64,000 bases of DNA. Source: Collinsella tanakaei. Its GTDB lineage: Bacteria > Actinomycetota > Coriobacteriia > Coriobacteriales > Coriobacteriaceae. Below the pieces are notes generated by a model. The model searched no databases. It saw only the letters and a list, made by a program, of their open reading frames with translations, and was not told the DNA's origin. Location: contig NZ_JAUDCO010000003.1 of the NCBI RefSeq assembly GCF_030373545.1, forward strand, positions 62,001 through 126,000. Reading direction: 5' to 3'. Below are positions 51,409 through 59,799 of this stretch, in pieces. The first letter of the stretch is position 1. Every line of letters starts with the position of its first letter. The position numbers were made by a program, and so were the translations under genes.

Positions 51409-53019
51409 CTAGAACGTCACGTTGCCGAACTCCGACAGCTTGAGCGTCGGGTTGTGGTCGGTCGCCCAGTCGACGTTCCACGAGCTCGTGAACAGCAGCA
51501 GCTTGCCGCCGCGCATGTCCTCGACGCGCAGCGTGTCGCGCGTGAGGTTGAGCGTTGCCACATCCACCTCGCCGGGCTCGTTGGCGATCCAGCGGATGTC
51601 CGTGTAGCCAAGCGGCTGGCGGCGGACCTCGACGCGGTACTCGCTTTTGAGGCGCTGCTCGAGCACGTCAAACTGCAGCGTGCCGACCACGCCCACGATG
51701 ACGCTCTCCATGCCGGCGCCGACCTCGCGGAAAATCTGGATGGCACCCTCCTGGGCCAGCTCCTCCATGCCCTTGATGAACTGCTTGCGCTTCATGGTAT
51801 CCACCTGGGAAACGCGCGCGAAGTGCTCCGGCGCGAAGGTGGGGATGCCGGCGAACTGAACGCGCTTTTTGCCGGCGCAGATGGTGTCGCCGATGGAGAA
51901 GATGCCCGGATCGAACAGGCCGACGATGTCGCCGGCATAGGCCTCGTCCACGATAGCGCGGTCGTCTGCCATCATGGCCGTGCCGGTCGCAAGCTTGATC
52001 TTGCGGTTGCCCTGCACGTGGAAGGCCTCCATGCCGCGCTCGAACTTACCCGAGCAGATGCGCAGGAAAGCGATGCGGTCGCGGTGGTTGCGGTCCATGT
52101 TGGCCTGAATCTTGAAGACGAAGCCCGAAAAGTCGTCCGTCGGCTCGACATCGGTGCCCGTCAGGGCATCGGCATGGGCCGAGGGCGCCGGAGCCAAGCG
52201 CAGGAAGTCCTTGAGGAAGGGTTCGACACCGAAGTTGGTGAGCGCCGATCCGAAGAACACCGGGGACAGCTTGCCGGCTCGCACGGCCGCAAAGTCGAAC
52301 TCGTCGGCGGCGCCGTCGAGCAGCTCGATGTCATCCATGAGGTTGCGATGGTTCTCGGCGCCGATGAGCTCGTCCAAGGCGGCGTCACCCAACTCCGCCT
52401 CGATCTCGTTCACCTTCTTGGAGGCGTTGGCGCGGCCGTCGCCCTCGAAGGCGAGCACATGGCGGCTCGCGCGATCGAAGACCCCGCGGAAGTTGCGGCC
52501 CGAGCCGATCGGCCAGTTCATGGGGCACGTGCCGATGCCCAGGACGTTCTCGATCTCCTCCATGAGCTCAAAGGGGTCGCGGGTCTCGCGGTCGAGCTTG
52601 TTCACGAAGGTGAAGATGGGGATGCCGCGCAGGGCGCACACGCGGAAGAGCTTGACGGTCTGCGCCTCGACGCCCTTGGCGCCGTCGATGACCATGACCG
52701 CCGCGTCGGCAGCCATGAGCGTACGGTAGGTGTCCTCGGAGAAGTCCTGGTGGCCCGGGGTGTCGAGGATGTTGATGCAGCAGCCGCCGTAAGTGAACTG
52801 CAACACCGACGAGGTGACCGAGATGCCGCGCTGCTTCTCGATGTCCATCCAGTCGGACACCGCGTGCTTGGAGCTGCTCTTGCCCTTGACCGATCCGGCC
52901 GACTGGATGGTGCCGGTGTAGAGCAGGAGCTTCTCGGTAAGCGTGGTTTTGCCCGCGTCCGGGTGCGAGATGATGGCGAAGGTGCGCCTCGAGGCGATCT
53001 CGTCGGCGATGCTTGGCAT
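51409..53019 (-). CDS. prfC: Peptide chain release factor 3
   Basis: The 536-residue GTPase recycles RF1/RF2 after termination. G1 AIISHPDAGKTTLTEKLLL (about 15-33), the G2 region with RGISVTSSV, G3 DTPGHQDF, G4 NKLDRETRD and G5-type segments are in place, followed by domain II and the RF3 C-terminal domain (EVGAGMESVIVGVVGTLQFDVLEQRLKSEY). The start at 53019 has GGGGGA upstream; the longer open frame has no similarity. Length equals the family norm. Confidence 0.96.
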   Translation of the reverse strand: MPSIADEIASRRTFAIISHPDAGKTTLTEKLLLYTGTIQSAGSVKGKSSSKHAVSDWMDIEKQRGISVTSSVLQFTYGGCCINILDTPGHQDFSEDTYRTLMAADAAVMVIDGAKGVEAQTVKLFRVCALRGIPIFTFVNKLDRETRDPFELMEEIENVLGIGTCPMNWPIGSGRNFRGVFDRASRHVLAFEGDGRANASKKVNEIEAELGDAALDELIGAENHRNLMDDIELLDGAADEFDFAAVRAGKLSPVFFGSALTNFGVEPFLKDFLRLAPAPSAHADALTGTDVEPTDDFSGFVFKIQANMDRNHRDRIAFLRICSGKFERGMEAFHVQGNRKIKLATGTAMMADDRAIVDEAYAGDIVGLFDPGIFSIGDTICAGKKRVQFAGIPTFAPEHFARVSQVDTMKRKQFIKGMEELAQEGAIQIFREVGAGMESVIVGVVGTLQFDVLEQRLKSEYRVEVRRQPLGYTDIRWIANEPGEVDVATLNLTRDTLRVEDMRGGKLLLFTSSWNVDWATDHNPTLKLSEFGNVTF

Positions 53020-53128
53020 GGATATCCCCCTTGTGTGCATGTTGACCGGAGGTATTGTAGCCGCAAGGCAGGTCGCGCACGAGTCCCTCACGCGAAAACC
53101 GCGGGTCCGCTCCTGTCCGAAGCTCGCC

Positions 53129-53161
53129 GTGGGAAAATGGGGACAGGCACTATTTTCCCAC
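53129..53161 (-). repeat. Palindromic element family 2, copy 1
   Basis: On the minus strand this 33-bp copy reads GTGGGAAAATAGTGCCTG, then TCCCC and ATTTTCCCAC. Arms GTGGGAAAA/TTTTCCCAC pair perfectly. The MFS gene runs nine bases into it and ends at its internal TAG (53152-53150). Confidence 0.92.
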
Positions 53162-54568
53162 GCGGGCGGCGAGGGCCGTGAGAGCAGCGCCGGCGAGCGA
53201 TAGCATGGCGAACACGACAAACGCAAACGCGAACCCTTTGCTGAACAGCTCGGCCCCGCCTTGCGCATAGGAGGCGATCGGACGGCCCGCAAGCGCGCTC
53301 ATATGGCCGTACAGCAACGCCGTGCCGCCGGTCACACCGACGGACATGCCCAGATAGCGCACGAGAGGCACGACACTGCCGGCAAATCCCAGGTGCTCGC
53401 GTCCGACCGATCCCATGACGAGCGAGTTGTTGGGCGACTGGAACAGGCCAGTTCCGACTGCCATGACCAGCATGCCCGCCACGATGACGGCAAGCGGCGC
53501 CGTCGTGGGCAGATACCCGGTAAACGCGATGCCCGCCGCATAGATCACCAGGCCCGCACAACACGGCAGCGCACTGCCGATGCGATCCGACAACGCACCG
53601 CTCGCAGGACCCACCGCCGCCATGCCGAGCGGAATGGCCGTAAGCGCAAGCCCCGCCACTCCCGATGGGAACCCGCAGGCATCCTGCAGGAAAAACGGCA
53701 TCAGATACTCGGTGGCGCCCACCGCCGCAAAGCAGATGAGCATGGTGACGAGATTCACCGAAAACGGAACGCTGCGAAATGCATCAAGCTTCACGAGGGG
53801 ACCGGCGGCTCGGCTCTCGACAGCAATGAATGCGGCGAACAGCGCGGCGCCCGCAATGAACATACCAATGAGGATCGGCGTGGTGCCGGTCGCCATGAAG
53901 GTAAGCGAGCAGAATAGCAAAAGGATCGATGGCACGATGAGCGCGGCGCCGGCGATGTCAATCTGCCCGCGATTGATGGCGGCTACCTCGCGAGGAAGCG
54001 TCTTGAGTCCCACGGCGAACGCCACCGCACCGATGGGCACGTTGATGAGGAAGATAGACTCCCACGGCAAGGCCGCCACGAGCATGCCGCCGATGGTAGG
54101 ACCGCACATCATGCCGAGGGAGACGAACGTCGAGACGATACCGAGCGCGCGGCCGCGCTGGCTGGCAGGAAACGCCTCGGTGACGATGCCCATGTTGTTC
54201 GCCATGGCGCTTGCCGCGCCGATGCCCTGCACCGCACGCGCGGCGATGAGAGCAGGCAGGGTCGTGGAAAGACCGCAGAGGGCGGATCCCATGGTGAAAA
54301 GCGCCACGCCCGTCTGGAATAGGCGAACCTTGCCGAACGTGTCTCCCAGTCGCCCGAAGATGAGCACCGTGGCGCAGCAGACCAGCAGATAGACGGTCGA
54401 CACCCACTGGATACCGGCGGCCGTCGCCGCAAGCTCGCGCTGCATGACGGGCAAGGCGATGTTGACGATACTGCTGTCGAGCGTGGACATGAACGTCATA
54501 GCCACGACGGTAAAGAGGACCACCCATTTGTTGGGGCGACAAGCGTCGGTTGCGACTTGAGGGCTCAC
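53150..54568 (-). CDS. DHA2-type MFS drug exporter (EmrB/QacA family)
   Basis: The 472-residue protein has the 14-helix pattern of proton-driven multidrug exporters. Near the N-terminus TFMSTLDSSIVNIALPVM contains the family motif with Asp (LDxTIVNVALP), and LIFGRLGDTFGKVRLFQTG is motif A. The start is a GTG at 54568 with GGGAGG five bases upstream; the frame runs much further upstream through repeat sequence and is not protein-like there. Its last residues (VGK) and stop codon come from a family 2 repeat. The gap upstream is filled with family 3 and 13-bp repeats. Confidence 0.9.
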   Translation of the reverse strand: MSPQVATDACRPNKWVVLFTVVAMTFMSTLDSSIVNIALPVMQRELAATAAGIQWVSTVYLLVCCATVLIFGRLGDTFGKVRLFQTGVALFTMGSALCGLSTTLPALIAARAVQGIGAASAMANNMGIVTEAFPASQRGRALGIVSTFVSLGMMCGPTIGGMLVAALPWESIFLINVPIGAVAFAVGLKTLPREVAAINRGQIDIAGAALIVPSILLLFCSLTFMATGTTPILIGMFIAGAALFAAFIAVESRAAGPLVKLDAFRSVPFSVNLVTMLICFAAVGATEYLMPFFLQDACGFPSGVAGLALTAIPLGMAAVGPASGALSDRIGSALPCCAGLVIYAAGIAFTGYLPTTAPLAVIVAGMLVMAVGTGLFQSPNNSLVMGSVGREHLGFAGSVVPLVRYLGMSVGVTGGTALLYGHMSALAGRPIASYAQGGAELFSKGFAFAFVVFAMLSLAGAALTALAARVGK

Positions 54569-54700
54569 ACAAACCTCCCAGGCGAGCGCGGACAGATCCA
54601 CGCGCCTGGAAACGCGCCTCCCCGGCTTGTGGCGCCGGGCGCTATCGCGGCGAGCAGAACGTCCGCGATGGGCCCGCCCATCATACCACCGGCAGCGTGG

Positions 54701-54731
54701 CGACGAGTTGGTGCCGGGTTCAATGTTGTCG
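54701..54731 (-). repeat. Palindromic element family 3, copy 1
   Basis: CGACGAGTTGG, GCCGGGTTCAA and TGTTGTCG: a 31-bp copy in minus orientation with imperfect CGACNAG/TTGTCG arms, between MFS and peptidase genes. Confidence 0.8.
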
Positions 54732-54750
54732 GCCGCGGGCGGCATCCGGC

Positions 54751-54838
54751 CGACAAGCTGACGCCGGGCGACAAGCTGGGGCGACAAGCTGGGGCGACAA
54801 GCTGGGGCGACAAGTTGGCGACAGGTTCAATCTTGTCG
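54751..54838. repeat. 13-bp tandem array grown from family 3 sequence, ending in a full copy
   Basis: CGACAAGCTGGGG is repeated three times exactly (54769-54781, 54782-54794, 54795-54807), preceded by CGACAAGCTGACGCCGGG (54751-54768) and followed by a full 31-bp family 3 copy in minus orientation (54808-54838, CGACAAGTTGG...TCTTGTCG). The array looks like stuttering of the element's left arm. Confidence 0.88.
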
Positions 54839-54854
54839 CATGCCCGTCGGGAAG

Positions 54855-56345
54855 CTAGCGCACGAACGCGGCGAGGTCACGTCCGAGAGCTTCGAGTGCG
54901 GTCTCATCGACATAGGCCATGTGGCCACAGCTGTAGAGCTTGAGCTCCACGCGCTGCTTGAGTTCCGCCGGCAAAAACAGGCACGATAGGTCGCGAACCA
55001 CGTTCCAATACGGCGTAGCGGCATCGTAGCGGCCACCGATTACCAGCACGCGCATGGTCGGGTTGTGCTTGAGCGCCGCGGCGATGTCGTAGGCCACGTT
55101 GGGCGCCGCCGCCCTCATGCCCGAATCCGGCGCCGCATGCGAACGGTCCCATGTGATACCGATCTTGGGAAAGTTGCTCAGCGGATAAATCGGAGCACCC
55201 GCAAAACCGATGTCCTGCAGATGACGACGGAACGCCGCGTTCCACGCCGGCTCCACGGCATCGGAGGAGGCGTCGCTCATGATCGGCGTGGTCCCGCCCA
55301 GCGAGGTGGAGGGCGCATGCGTAGTGAAGCGCGTATCGAAGCGACCCGTGACGAGCCCCTCGTCTGCCAGCAGCGTGCGGCGGAACGTGTCGAGATCGAT
55401 GCGCAGGTTGCAGCGCTCGATGAAATCCGCCGAAAGCCCGATGCGCTGCGACATCTCCGCCGCCATGGAGGCCTTCTCCTCCGGTGTCAGACGGTCGCCG
55501 CGCAGCAGCGCCGGGCCGTACGTGCGCTCGGAGAAGTCCATCGCCTCGTCAAACCACGTGGCCTCGTCCGTGCCCTGTCCCGCTTTGCCGAAGTGGCGCG
55601 CGGTCGCCGCATACGTGGGGAATAGTCCCATGAAGCCCAGGTCGGAGCCGGGCATCTTCTGGACCCAGTCGAACACCGACGACAGCATGATGACGCCGGC
55701 GACCGGCACGAACCGCTCGGCGAGCACGCGCATGAGCACGGCGTTACGGACCGTGCCGTAGGACTCGCCGAACAGATAGACCGGGTCGCCCCAACGGCCG
55801 TTGTCGGTCAGCCACGCTGCAATCGCCCGTGCAAACGTGTCGGCGTCGCCGTCGACGCTCCACATGTCCTGCGCGTCGGCGTCCTCGGCGACCACGGAAT
55901 AGCCGGTGCCGAGCGCGTCAAGGAACACGAGATCGCTTTGGCGCAGCAGCGTCACCGGGTTATCCTCGGTGCGAGGCGTCGCGGGCAGATGGTTCAAACC
56001 GTCGGTCACGACGCGGCGAGGCCCGATGCCGCCCACGTTGATGGGAACCGACGCGCTGCCCGGACCGCCGTTGTAGCAGAAGGTGACCGGACGGGCTGCG
56101 GCGCCCTGCGGACGCTTTGCCACGTACGACAGCGAGAACATCTTGCCCATGAGGGCGCCCGTGTCGGTGCGCACATCGATGTAGCCCGCAGTTGCGGTGT
56201 AGTCGATATGCTCGCCCGCGCACTCCCACGCCATGTCCGCGCGCGCCGCGTCAGGCAGGGGCAGCCGACGCTCAGCATCAACCGTATAGGCCACATCCGT
56301 AGCGGCCGCGCTCCCCTGCCGCTCGACGCCTTGCTGCTCTGCCAT
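54855..56345 (-). CDS. Serine carboxypeptidase-like protein (S10 family)
   Basis: The 496-residue protein is an alpha/beta hydrolase of the S10 type. TFCYNGGPGSAS (oxyanion region, about 87-98), YLFGESYGTVRN with the nucleophile Ser, GGRYDAATPYWN with the Asp and LYSCGHMAYVDE with the His are all present. S10 enzymes remove C-terminal residues; no signal peptide is seen, so it appears cytosolic, which is unusual for the family but common in bacterial members. AAGGAGG lies eight bases before the ATG. Confidence 0.9.
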   Translation of the reverse strand: MAEQQGVERQGSAAATDVAYTVDAERRLPLPDAARADMAWECAGEHIDYTATAGYIDVRTDTGALMGKMFSLSYVAKRPQGAAARPVTFCYNGGPGSASVPINVGGIGPRRVVTDGLNHLPATPRTEDNPVTLLRQSDLVFLDALGTGYSVVAEDADAQDMWSVDGDADTFARAIAAWLTDNGRWGDPVYLFGESYGTVRNAVLMRVLAERFVPVAGVIMLSSVFDWVQKMPGSDLGFMGLFPTYAATARHFGKAGQGTDEATWFDEAMDFSERTYGPALLRGDRLTPEEKASMAAEMSQRIGLSADFIERCNLRIDLDTFRRTLLADEGLVTGRFDTRFTTHAPSTSLGGTTPIMSDASSDAVEPAWNAAFRRHLQDIGFAGAPIYPLSNFPKIGITWDRSHAAPDSGMRAAAPNVAYDIAAALKHNPTMRVLVIGGRYDAATPYWNVVRDLSCLFLPAELKQRVELKLYSCGHMAYVDETALEALGRDLAAFVR

Positions 56346-56418
56346 GTCGGACCTCCTTGCATGTCGCTTGCTACCGACACCTTAGCACCGATTCAACATG
56401 GGAGACCCGCGACAAGAT

Positions 56419-56450
56419 CGACAAGATTGAACCCGGTCCCAACTTGTCAG
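56419..56450 (+). repeat. Palindromic element family 3, copy 3
   Basis: CGACAAGATTGAACCCGGTC then CCAACTTGTCAG, 32 bp, preceded by a partial CGACAAGAT (56410-56418) and joined directly to a family 2 copy on its right. Confidence 0.88.
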
Positions 56451-56483
56451 GTGGGAAAAAAGTGCCTGTCCCTCTTTTCCCGC
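56451..56483 (-). repeat. Palindromic element family 2, copy 2
   Basis: 33 bp; on the minus strand it starts GCGGGAAAAGAGGGACAGGC and ends TTTTTTCCCAC. Its first base is the last base of the LysR stop codon TAG (56485-56483). Confidence 0.9.
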
Positions 56484-57361
56484 TAGCTATAGGGCGACAA
56501 GATTGAACCTGGTACCGTCTTGTCGCCCCGAACCCAGGAGAACAGGCGCGCGACGATGTCGGTCGCATCGGCACGCGCGATCAGGTGGAACACCGCATGG
56601 GCGCCCTCATCCACGATGGGCACCACGGCGCGTCCGGGCACCGGGTCGCTTTGGAAGGGCGCATCGGTGATAAACGTACAGTGCGGTGTCGAATAGGAAA
56701 GCTGCGTGAAGACCATACGGTCGCGCTGCTCGATATAGGTGGCGTCCGGAATCTCGCGATCGACGATGCCGCGCCAAAAGCCGATCTCGGTCAAGATGAG
56801 GAAGGTCTCGCCGGCGAGGTCGGCGAAAGTCACCTGGCGGCGCGCCGCGAGCGGGTGGTTGGGCGGCAACGTCACCGACAGGTTCTCGCGCATGAGTTCG
56901 CACGACACGATGCCGGGCTGATGCGGCGGGTCGAGCACGATGCCGAAATCGAAGGCCCCCTCCACCACGCCGCGCAACACCGCGTCCTCTTCGACGATCT
57001 CCGAGGTGAGCGTCTCCTGCGGGAAGCGCTCGACCATAAGGCCCGTAAGGCGCCACACCGGCGCGGGAGCCACCGACGCCACGCGCAGGGCATGTGCGCG
57101 CTGAGCCGTGGCTGACACCGCTTCGCGCATAAGGTGCTCGTCGCGCAGCAGCTCGCGCGCCCAATCCACGGCCACACGGCCGACGTCGTTCAGCACGACG
57201 CGCCTGCCCTCGCGCTCAAAGAGCGAGCAGCCGAGCTCCGCCTCGAGCCGCTGGACGGAGCGGCTGAGCGCCGGTTGCGATATGTGCAGCTCCTCGGCCG
57301 CGGCGGACATGGTGCCCAAGCGTTCGATCGCCTCGAGCTGTCGCATCTGCTCAAGCTCCAT
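56483..57361 (-). CDS. LysR-type transcriptional regulator
   Basis: The 292-residue protein has an N-terminal winged helix (residues 1-60; MRQLEAIERLGTMSAAAEELHISQPALSRSVQRLEAELGCSLFER) and a C-terminal effector-binding part from about 88. It is divergent from an aldo/keto reductase gene, with a T-N11-A palindrome between them, and probably controls the pair of reductases. The last 14 residues (GDKTVPGSILSPYS) are read from a family 3 repeat, so the original C-terminus may have been replaced. Confidence 0.92.
   Translation of the reverse strand: MELEQMRQLEAIERLGTMSAAAEELHISQPALSRSVQRLEAELGCSLFEREGRRVVLNDVGRVAVDWARELLRDEHLMREAVSATAQRAHALRVASVAPAPVWRLTGLMVERFPQETLTSEIVEEDAVLRGVVEGAFDFGIVLDPPHQPGIVSCELMRENLSVTLPPNHPLAARRQVTFADLAGETFLILTEIGFWRGIVDREIPDATYIEQRDRMVFTQLSYSTPHCTFITDAPFQSDPVPGRAVVPIVDEGAHAVFHLIARADATDIVARLFSWVRGDKTVPGSILSPYS
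56495..56525 (+). repeat. Palindromic element family 3, copy 4, inside the LysR reading frame
   Basis: CGACAAGATTGAACCTGGTA then CCGTCTTGTCG, flanked by GGG and CCC that extend the stem. It lies inside the 3' end of the LysR gene. Confidence 0.9.
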
Positions 57362-57407
57362 CGCGCCCTCCCCTTCCTTCAGCTCGCCTGCTCAGTCATG
57401 TGTCGCT

Positions 57408-57424
57408 TATGCGTTAGACGCATA
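57408..57424. promoter_or_regulatory. LysR operator between divergent genes
   Basis: TATGCGT-TAG-ACGCATA, a 17-bp palindrome with the T-N11-A core of LysR sites, lies 46 bases before the LysR start and 88 before the reductase start. A second short palindrome GCACC-AC-GGTGC follows at 57431-57442. Confidence 0.65.
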
Positions 57425-57512
57425 TAGACCGCACCACGGTGCATTGTACTTCCAAGCGATTATGCAGGACACTTGCATTGTAAGCATTGCCACGCAGAAA
57501 GGAATACCGCAT

Positions 57513-58421
57513 ATGGCCGCATCGGTTCCCACCTTCACTCTCGCAAATGGCCAGACGATCCCCGCCATGGGTTTCGGCGTCTACATGATGAGCTCCGAGG
57601 AGGTGCTCGAGCATCTGCCCCAGGCACTCGAACTCGGCTACCGTCACATCGATACGGCGAACGCCTACTTCAACGAGGTCGCCGTGGGTGATGTCATCCG
57701 CTCCTGCGGCATCCCGCGCGAGGAGCTGTTCGTGACCACGAAACTCTTCCCGCAAAGCTACCCATACGAGCAGTGCGGAGCAGACATCGACGCCACGCTC
57801 GCGCGCCTCGGCCTCGACTACGTCGACCTGCTGCTGTTCCACCAGCCCTACGGCGACTACGTCTCCGGCTGGCGCGCCATGGAGGAGGCGGTCGCCGCCG
57901 GCAAGGCTCGCGCCATCGGCCTCTCCAACTTCCCGCTGCACAAGATCGACGAGATCCTCGAGGTCGCAACCATCAAGCCCGCGGTGCTTCAGGTCGAGAT
58001 CAACCCCTACTGGAATCAACGCGAGCTCAAGGCGGCCATGGTCGAACGCGGGCTTTCCGACATCGTGTACGAGGGTTGGTACCCGCTCGGCCACGGTGAC
58101 GCCACCCTGCTCGCCGAGCCTGTGTTCACCGAGCTCGCCGCCGCGCACGGCAAAACGCCTGCCCAGATCATCCTGCGCTGGAGCTACCAGGAGGGCAACG
58201 TCACCTTCCCCAAGACGCTCAACCCCGCGCACATGGCCGACAACCTCGACATCTTCGACTTCGAGCTGAGCGACGGCGAGATGGCGCGCATCGGCGCCCT
58301 GCCGCAACGCCCCTACTACGAGGTGCCCGAGGAGCCGCCTGCGTTTGTGCTGACGGTCAACGACTACAGCAAGCAGGCAACGTCCGGCCCCCGCTCACCG
58401 ATGCGACCGGACGGCGAGTAG
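57513..58421 (+). CDS. Aldo/keto reductase
   Basis: The 302-residue TIM-barrel enzyme reduces aldehydes or ketones with NADPH. IDTANAYFNE (Asp and Tyr of the tetrad, about 49-58), TTKLF with the Lys, LLLFHQPYGDY with the His and GLSNFPLHKIDEIL are present; the NADPH end is around FPKTLNPAHMADNLDIFDFEL. The C-terminus is about 25 residues longer than in short relatives. AAAGGAA precedes the ATG at 57513. Confidence 0.92.
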   Translation: MAASVPTFTLANGQTIPAMGFGVYMMSSEEVLEHLPQALELGYRHIDTANAYFNEVAVGDVIRSCGIPREELFVTTKLFPQSYPYEQCGADIDATLARLGLDYVDLLLFHQPYGDYVSGWRAMEEAVAAGKARAIGLSNFPLHKIDEILEVATIKPAVLQVEINPYWNQRELKAAMVERGLSDIVYEGWYPLGHGDATLLAEPVFTELAAAHGKTPAQIILRWSYQEGNVTFPKTLNPAHMADNLDIFDFELSDGEMARIGALPQRPYYEVPEEPPAFVLTVNDYSKQATSGPRSPMRPDGE

Positions 58422-58469
58422 CGCGGCTTACCTGGTGCGCACCTCCGTTTTCGAGAAGAAGGGAATATC

Positions 58470-59348
58470 ATGCTCTACAAGACCCTCAACAACGGCGTGA
58501 AGATGCCCATGCTCGGCTTCGGCGTGTTCCAGACGCCGCCGGAGGATACCGCACGCTGCGTGGCGCAGGCGCTTGACACCGGATATCGCTTGATCGACAC
58601 CGCACAGGCCTACGGCAACGAGAAGGGCGTCGGAGCGGCGGTGGCATCTAGCGACGTCCCGCGTGACGAGATCTTCATCACGTCCAAGATCTGGGTGTCG
58701 AACATGAACTACGAGCGCGCCGCCGCCTCGATCGACGAGACGCTCGCCAAGCTCGGCACCGACTACATCGACCTCATGCTGCTCCATCAGATGATGGGCG
58801 ACTACCCGGGCGCCTACCGCGCGATGGAGGATGCCTACCGCGCCGGCAAGATCCGCGCGATCGGCGTGTCCAACTGCTACCCGGAGCGCCTCGTGGACCT
58901 CTGTGCGCTCGCCGCGGTGCCGCCCGCGGTGAACCAGATCGAGACGCATCCTTTCCGCCCGCAGCGAGAGGCACACGAGCTGATGGAGAAGCTCGGCGTG
59001 GCGCACGAGGCATGGGCGCCGTTCGCCGAGGGGCAAAACGGCATCTTCACCAACGAGGCGCTCGCCGGCATCGCCGCCAAGCACGGTAAGACGCCCGCGC
59101 AGGTCGTGTTGCGTTCGCTTCTGCAGCAGGATGTGATCGTCATCCCCAAGACTGTGCACGTCGAGCGTATGGTGGAAAACATCGACGTCTTCGACTTCGA
59201 GCTCGACGCGGACGACATGGCTGCCGTCGCCGCGCTGGAGGATCCCGCCTTCCCCATGATCTTCGACCACTTCGACATCGACACGGTGAGCTGGCTTCTG
59301 AACGACCTCGTGAAGACCCAGCAGCTGGGCGGCGCCACCCTGTACTAG
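58470..59348 (+). CDS. Aldo/keto reductase
   Basis: The 292-residue protein is a second member of the same family as its neighbour, 48 bases behind it: LIDTAQAYGNEKGVG (Asp/Tyr), TSKIW (Lys), LMLLHQMMGDY (His), GVSNCYPERL, and IPKTVHVERMVENIDVFDFEL for the cofactor. GAAGGGA precedes the ATG. The two probably form an operon under the divergent LysR regulator. Its stop codon TAG shares its last base with a family 2 repeat. Confidence 0.93.
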   Translation: MLYKTLNNGVKMPMLGFGVFQTPPEDTARCVAQALDTGYRLIDTAQAYGNEKGVGAAVASSDVPRDEIFITSKIWVSNMNYERAAASIDETLAKLGTDYIDLMLLHQMMGDYPGAYRAMEDAYRAGKIRAIGVSNCYPERLVDLCALAAVPPAVNQIETHPFRPQREAHELMEKLGVAHEAWAPFAEGQNGIFTNEALAGIAAKHGKTPAQVVLRSLLQQDVIVIPKTVHVERMVENIDVFDFELDADDMAAVAALEDPAFPMIFDHFDIDTVSWLLNDLVKTQQLGGATLY

Positions 59349-59379
59349 TGGGAAAAAGGGACAGGCGCTTTTTTCCCAC
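59348..59379 (-). repeat. Palindromic element family 2, copy 3
   Basis: 32 bp reading GTGGGAAAAAGGGACAGGCG then CTTTTTTCCCAC on the plus strand (core GGGACAGGC, so minus orientation). It starts on the last base of the aldo/keto reductase stop codon. Confidence 0.92.
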
Positions 59380-59401
59380 AACCGAACCGAAAGGAGTCCG
59401 C

Positions 59402-59799
59402 ACGTCCAAGCTCCACCTTATGCGTCACGGTCAGACGCTGTTCAATGTGCTCAAGCGAAAGCAGGGCTAGTGCGACTCCCCGCTCACGGAGCAGGGATGC
59501 GAACAGGCTCGTCGGGCGGGCGCGTGGTTTGCCGAGCACGGCGTCGCGTTCGACCATGCCTACTCATCCACCTCGGAGCGCGCCGTCGATACACTCGAAC
59601 TCGTGCTCGGTACCTCCGGTCAAGCCAAGCTTCCCTACGCGCGCGTGAAGGGCCTGAAGGAGTGGAACTCCGGCAGGTTCGAGGGACTCACGGAAGACGT
59701 GAACCCGCCTCTACCCTATGGCGATTTCTACGTGCCGTTTGGCGGCGAGGGCGAGATGGTCTTCCGTGGGAAAAAGTGCCTGTCCCTATTTTCCCACTA
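59402..59799 (+). pseudogene. Broken histidine phosphatase (phosphoglycerate mutase family)
   Basis: The frame from 59402 reads TSKLHLMRHGQTLFN (the RHG catalytic histidine), then DSPLTEQGCEQA, SSTSERAVDTLELVLG and LKEWNSGRFEG, clearly a histidine phosphatase. It carries three lesions: the expected ATG, six bases after AAAGGAG, is ACG (59402-59404); a TAG (59468-59470) stands where relatives have the Trp of QGWCDSPLT; and the C-terminal half with the second catalytic His is missing, the frame ending inside a family 2 repeat. Confidence 0.85.
59766..59797 (+). repeat. Palindromic element family 2, copy 4
   Basis: 32 bp, GTGGGAAAAAGTGCCTGTCC then CTATTTTCCCAC, perfect 9-bp arms. On the minus strand it starts on the last base of the tag stop codon (59799-59797); on the plus strand it cuts off the phosphatase. 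Confidence 0.93.
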
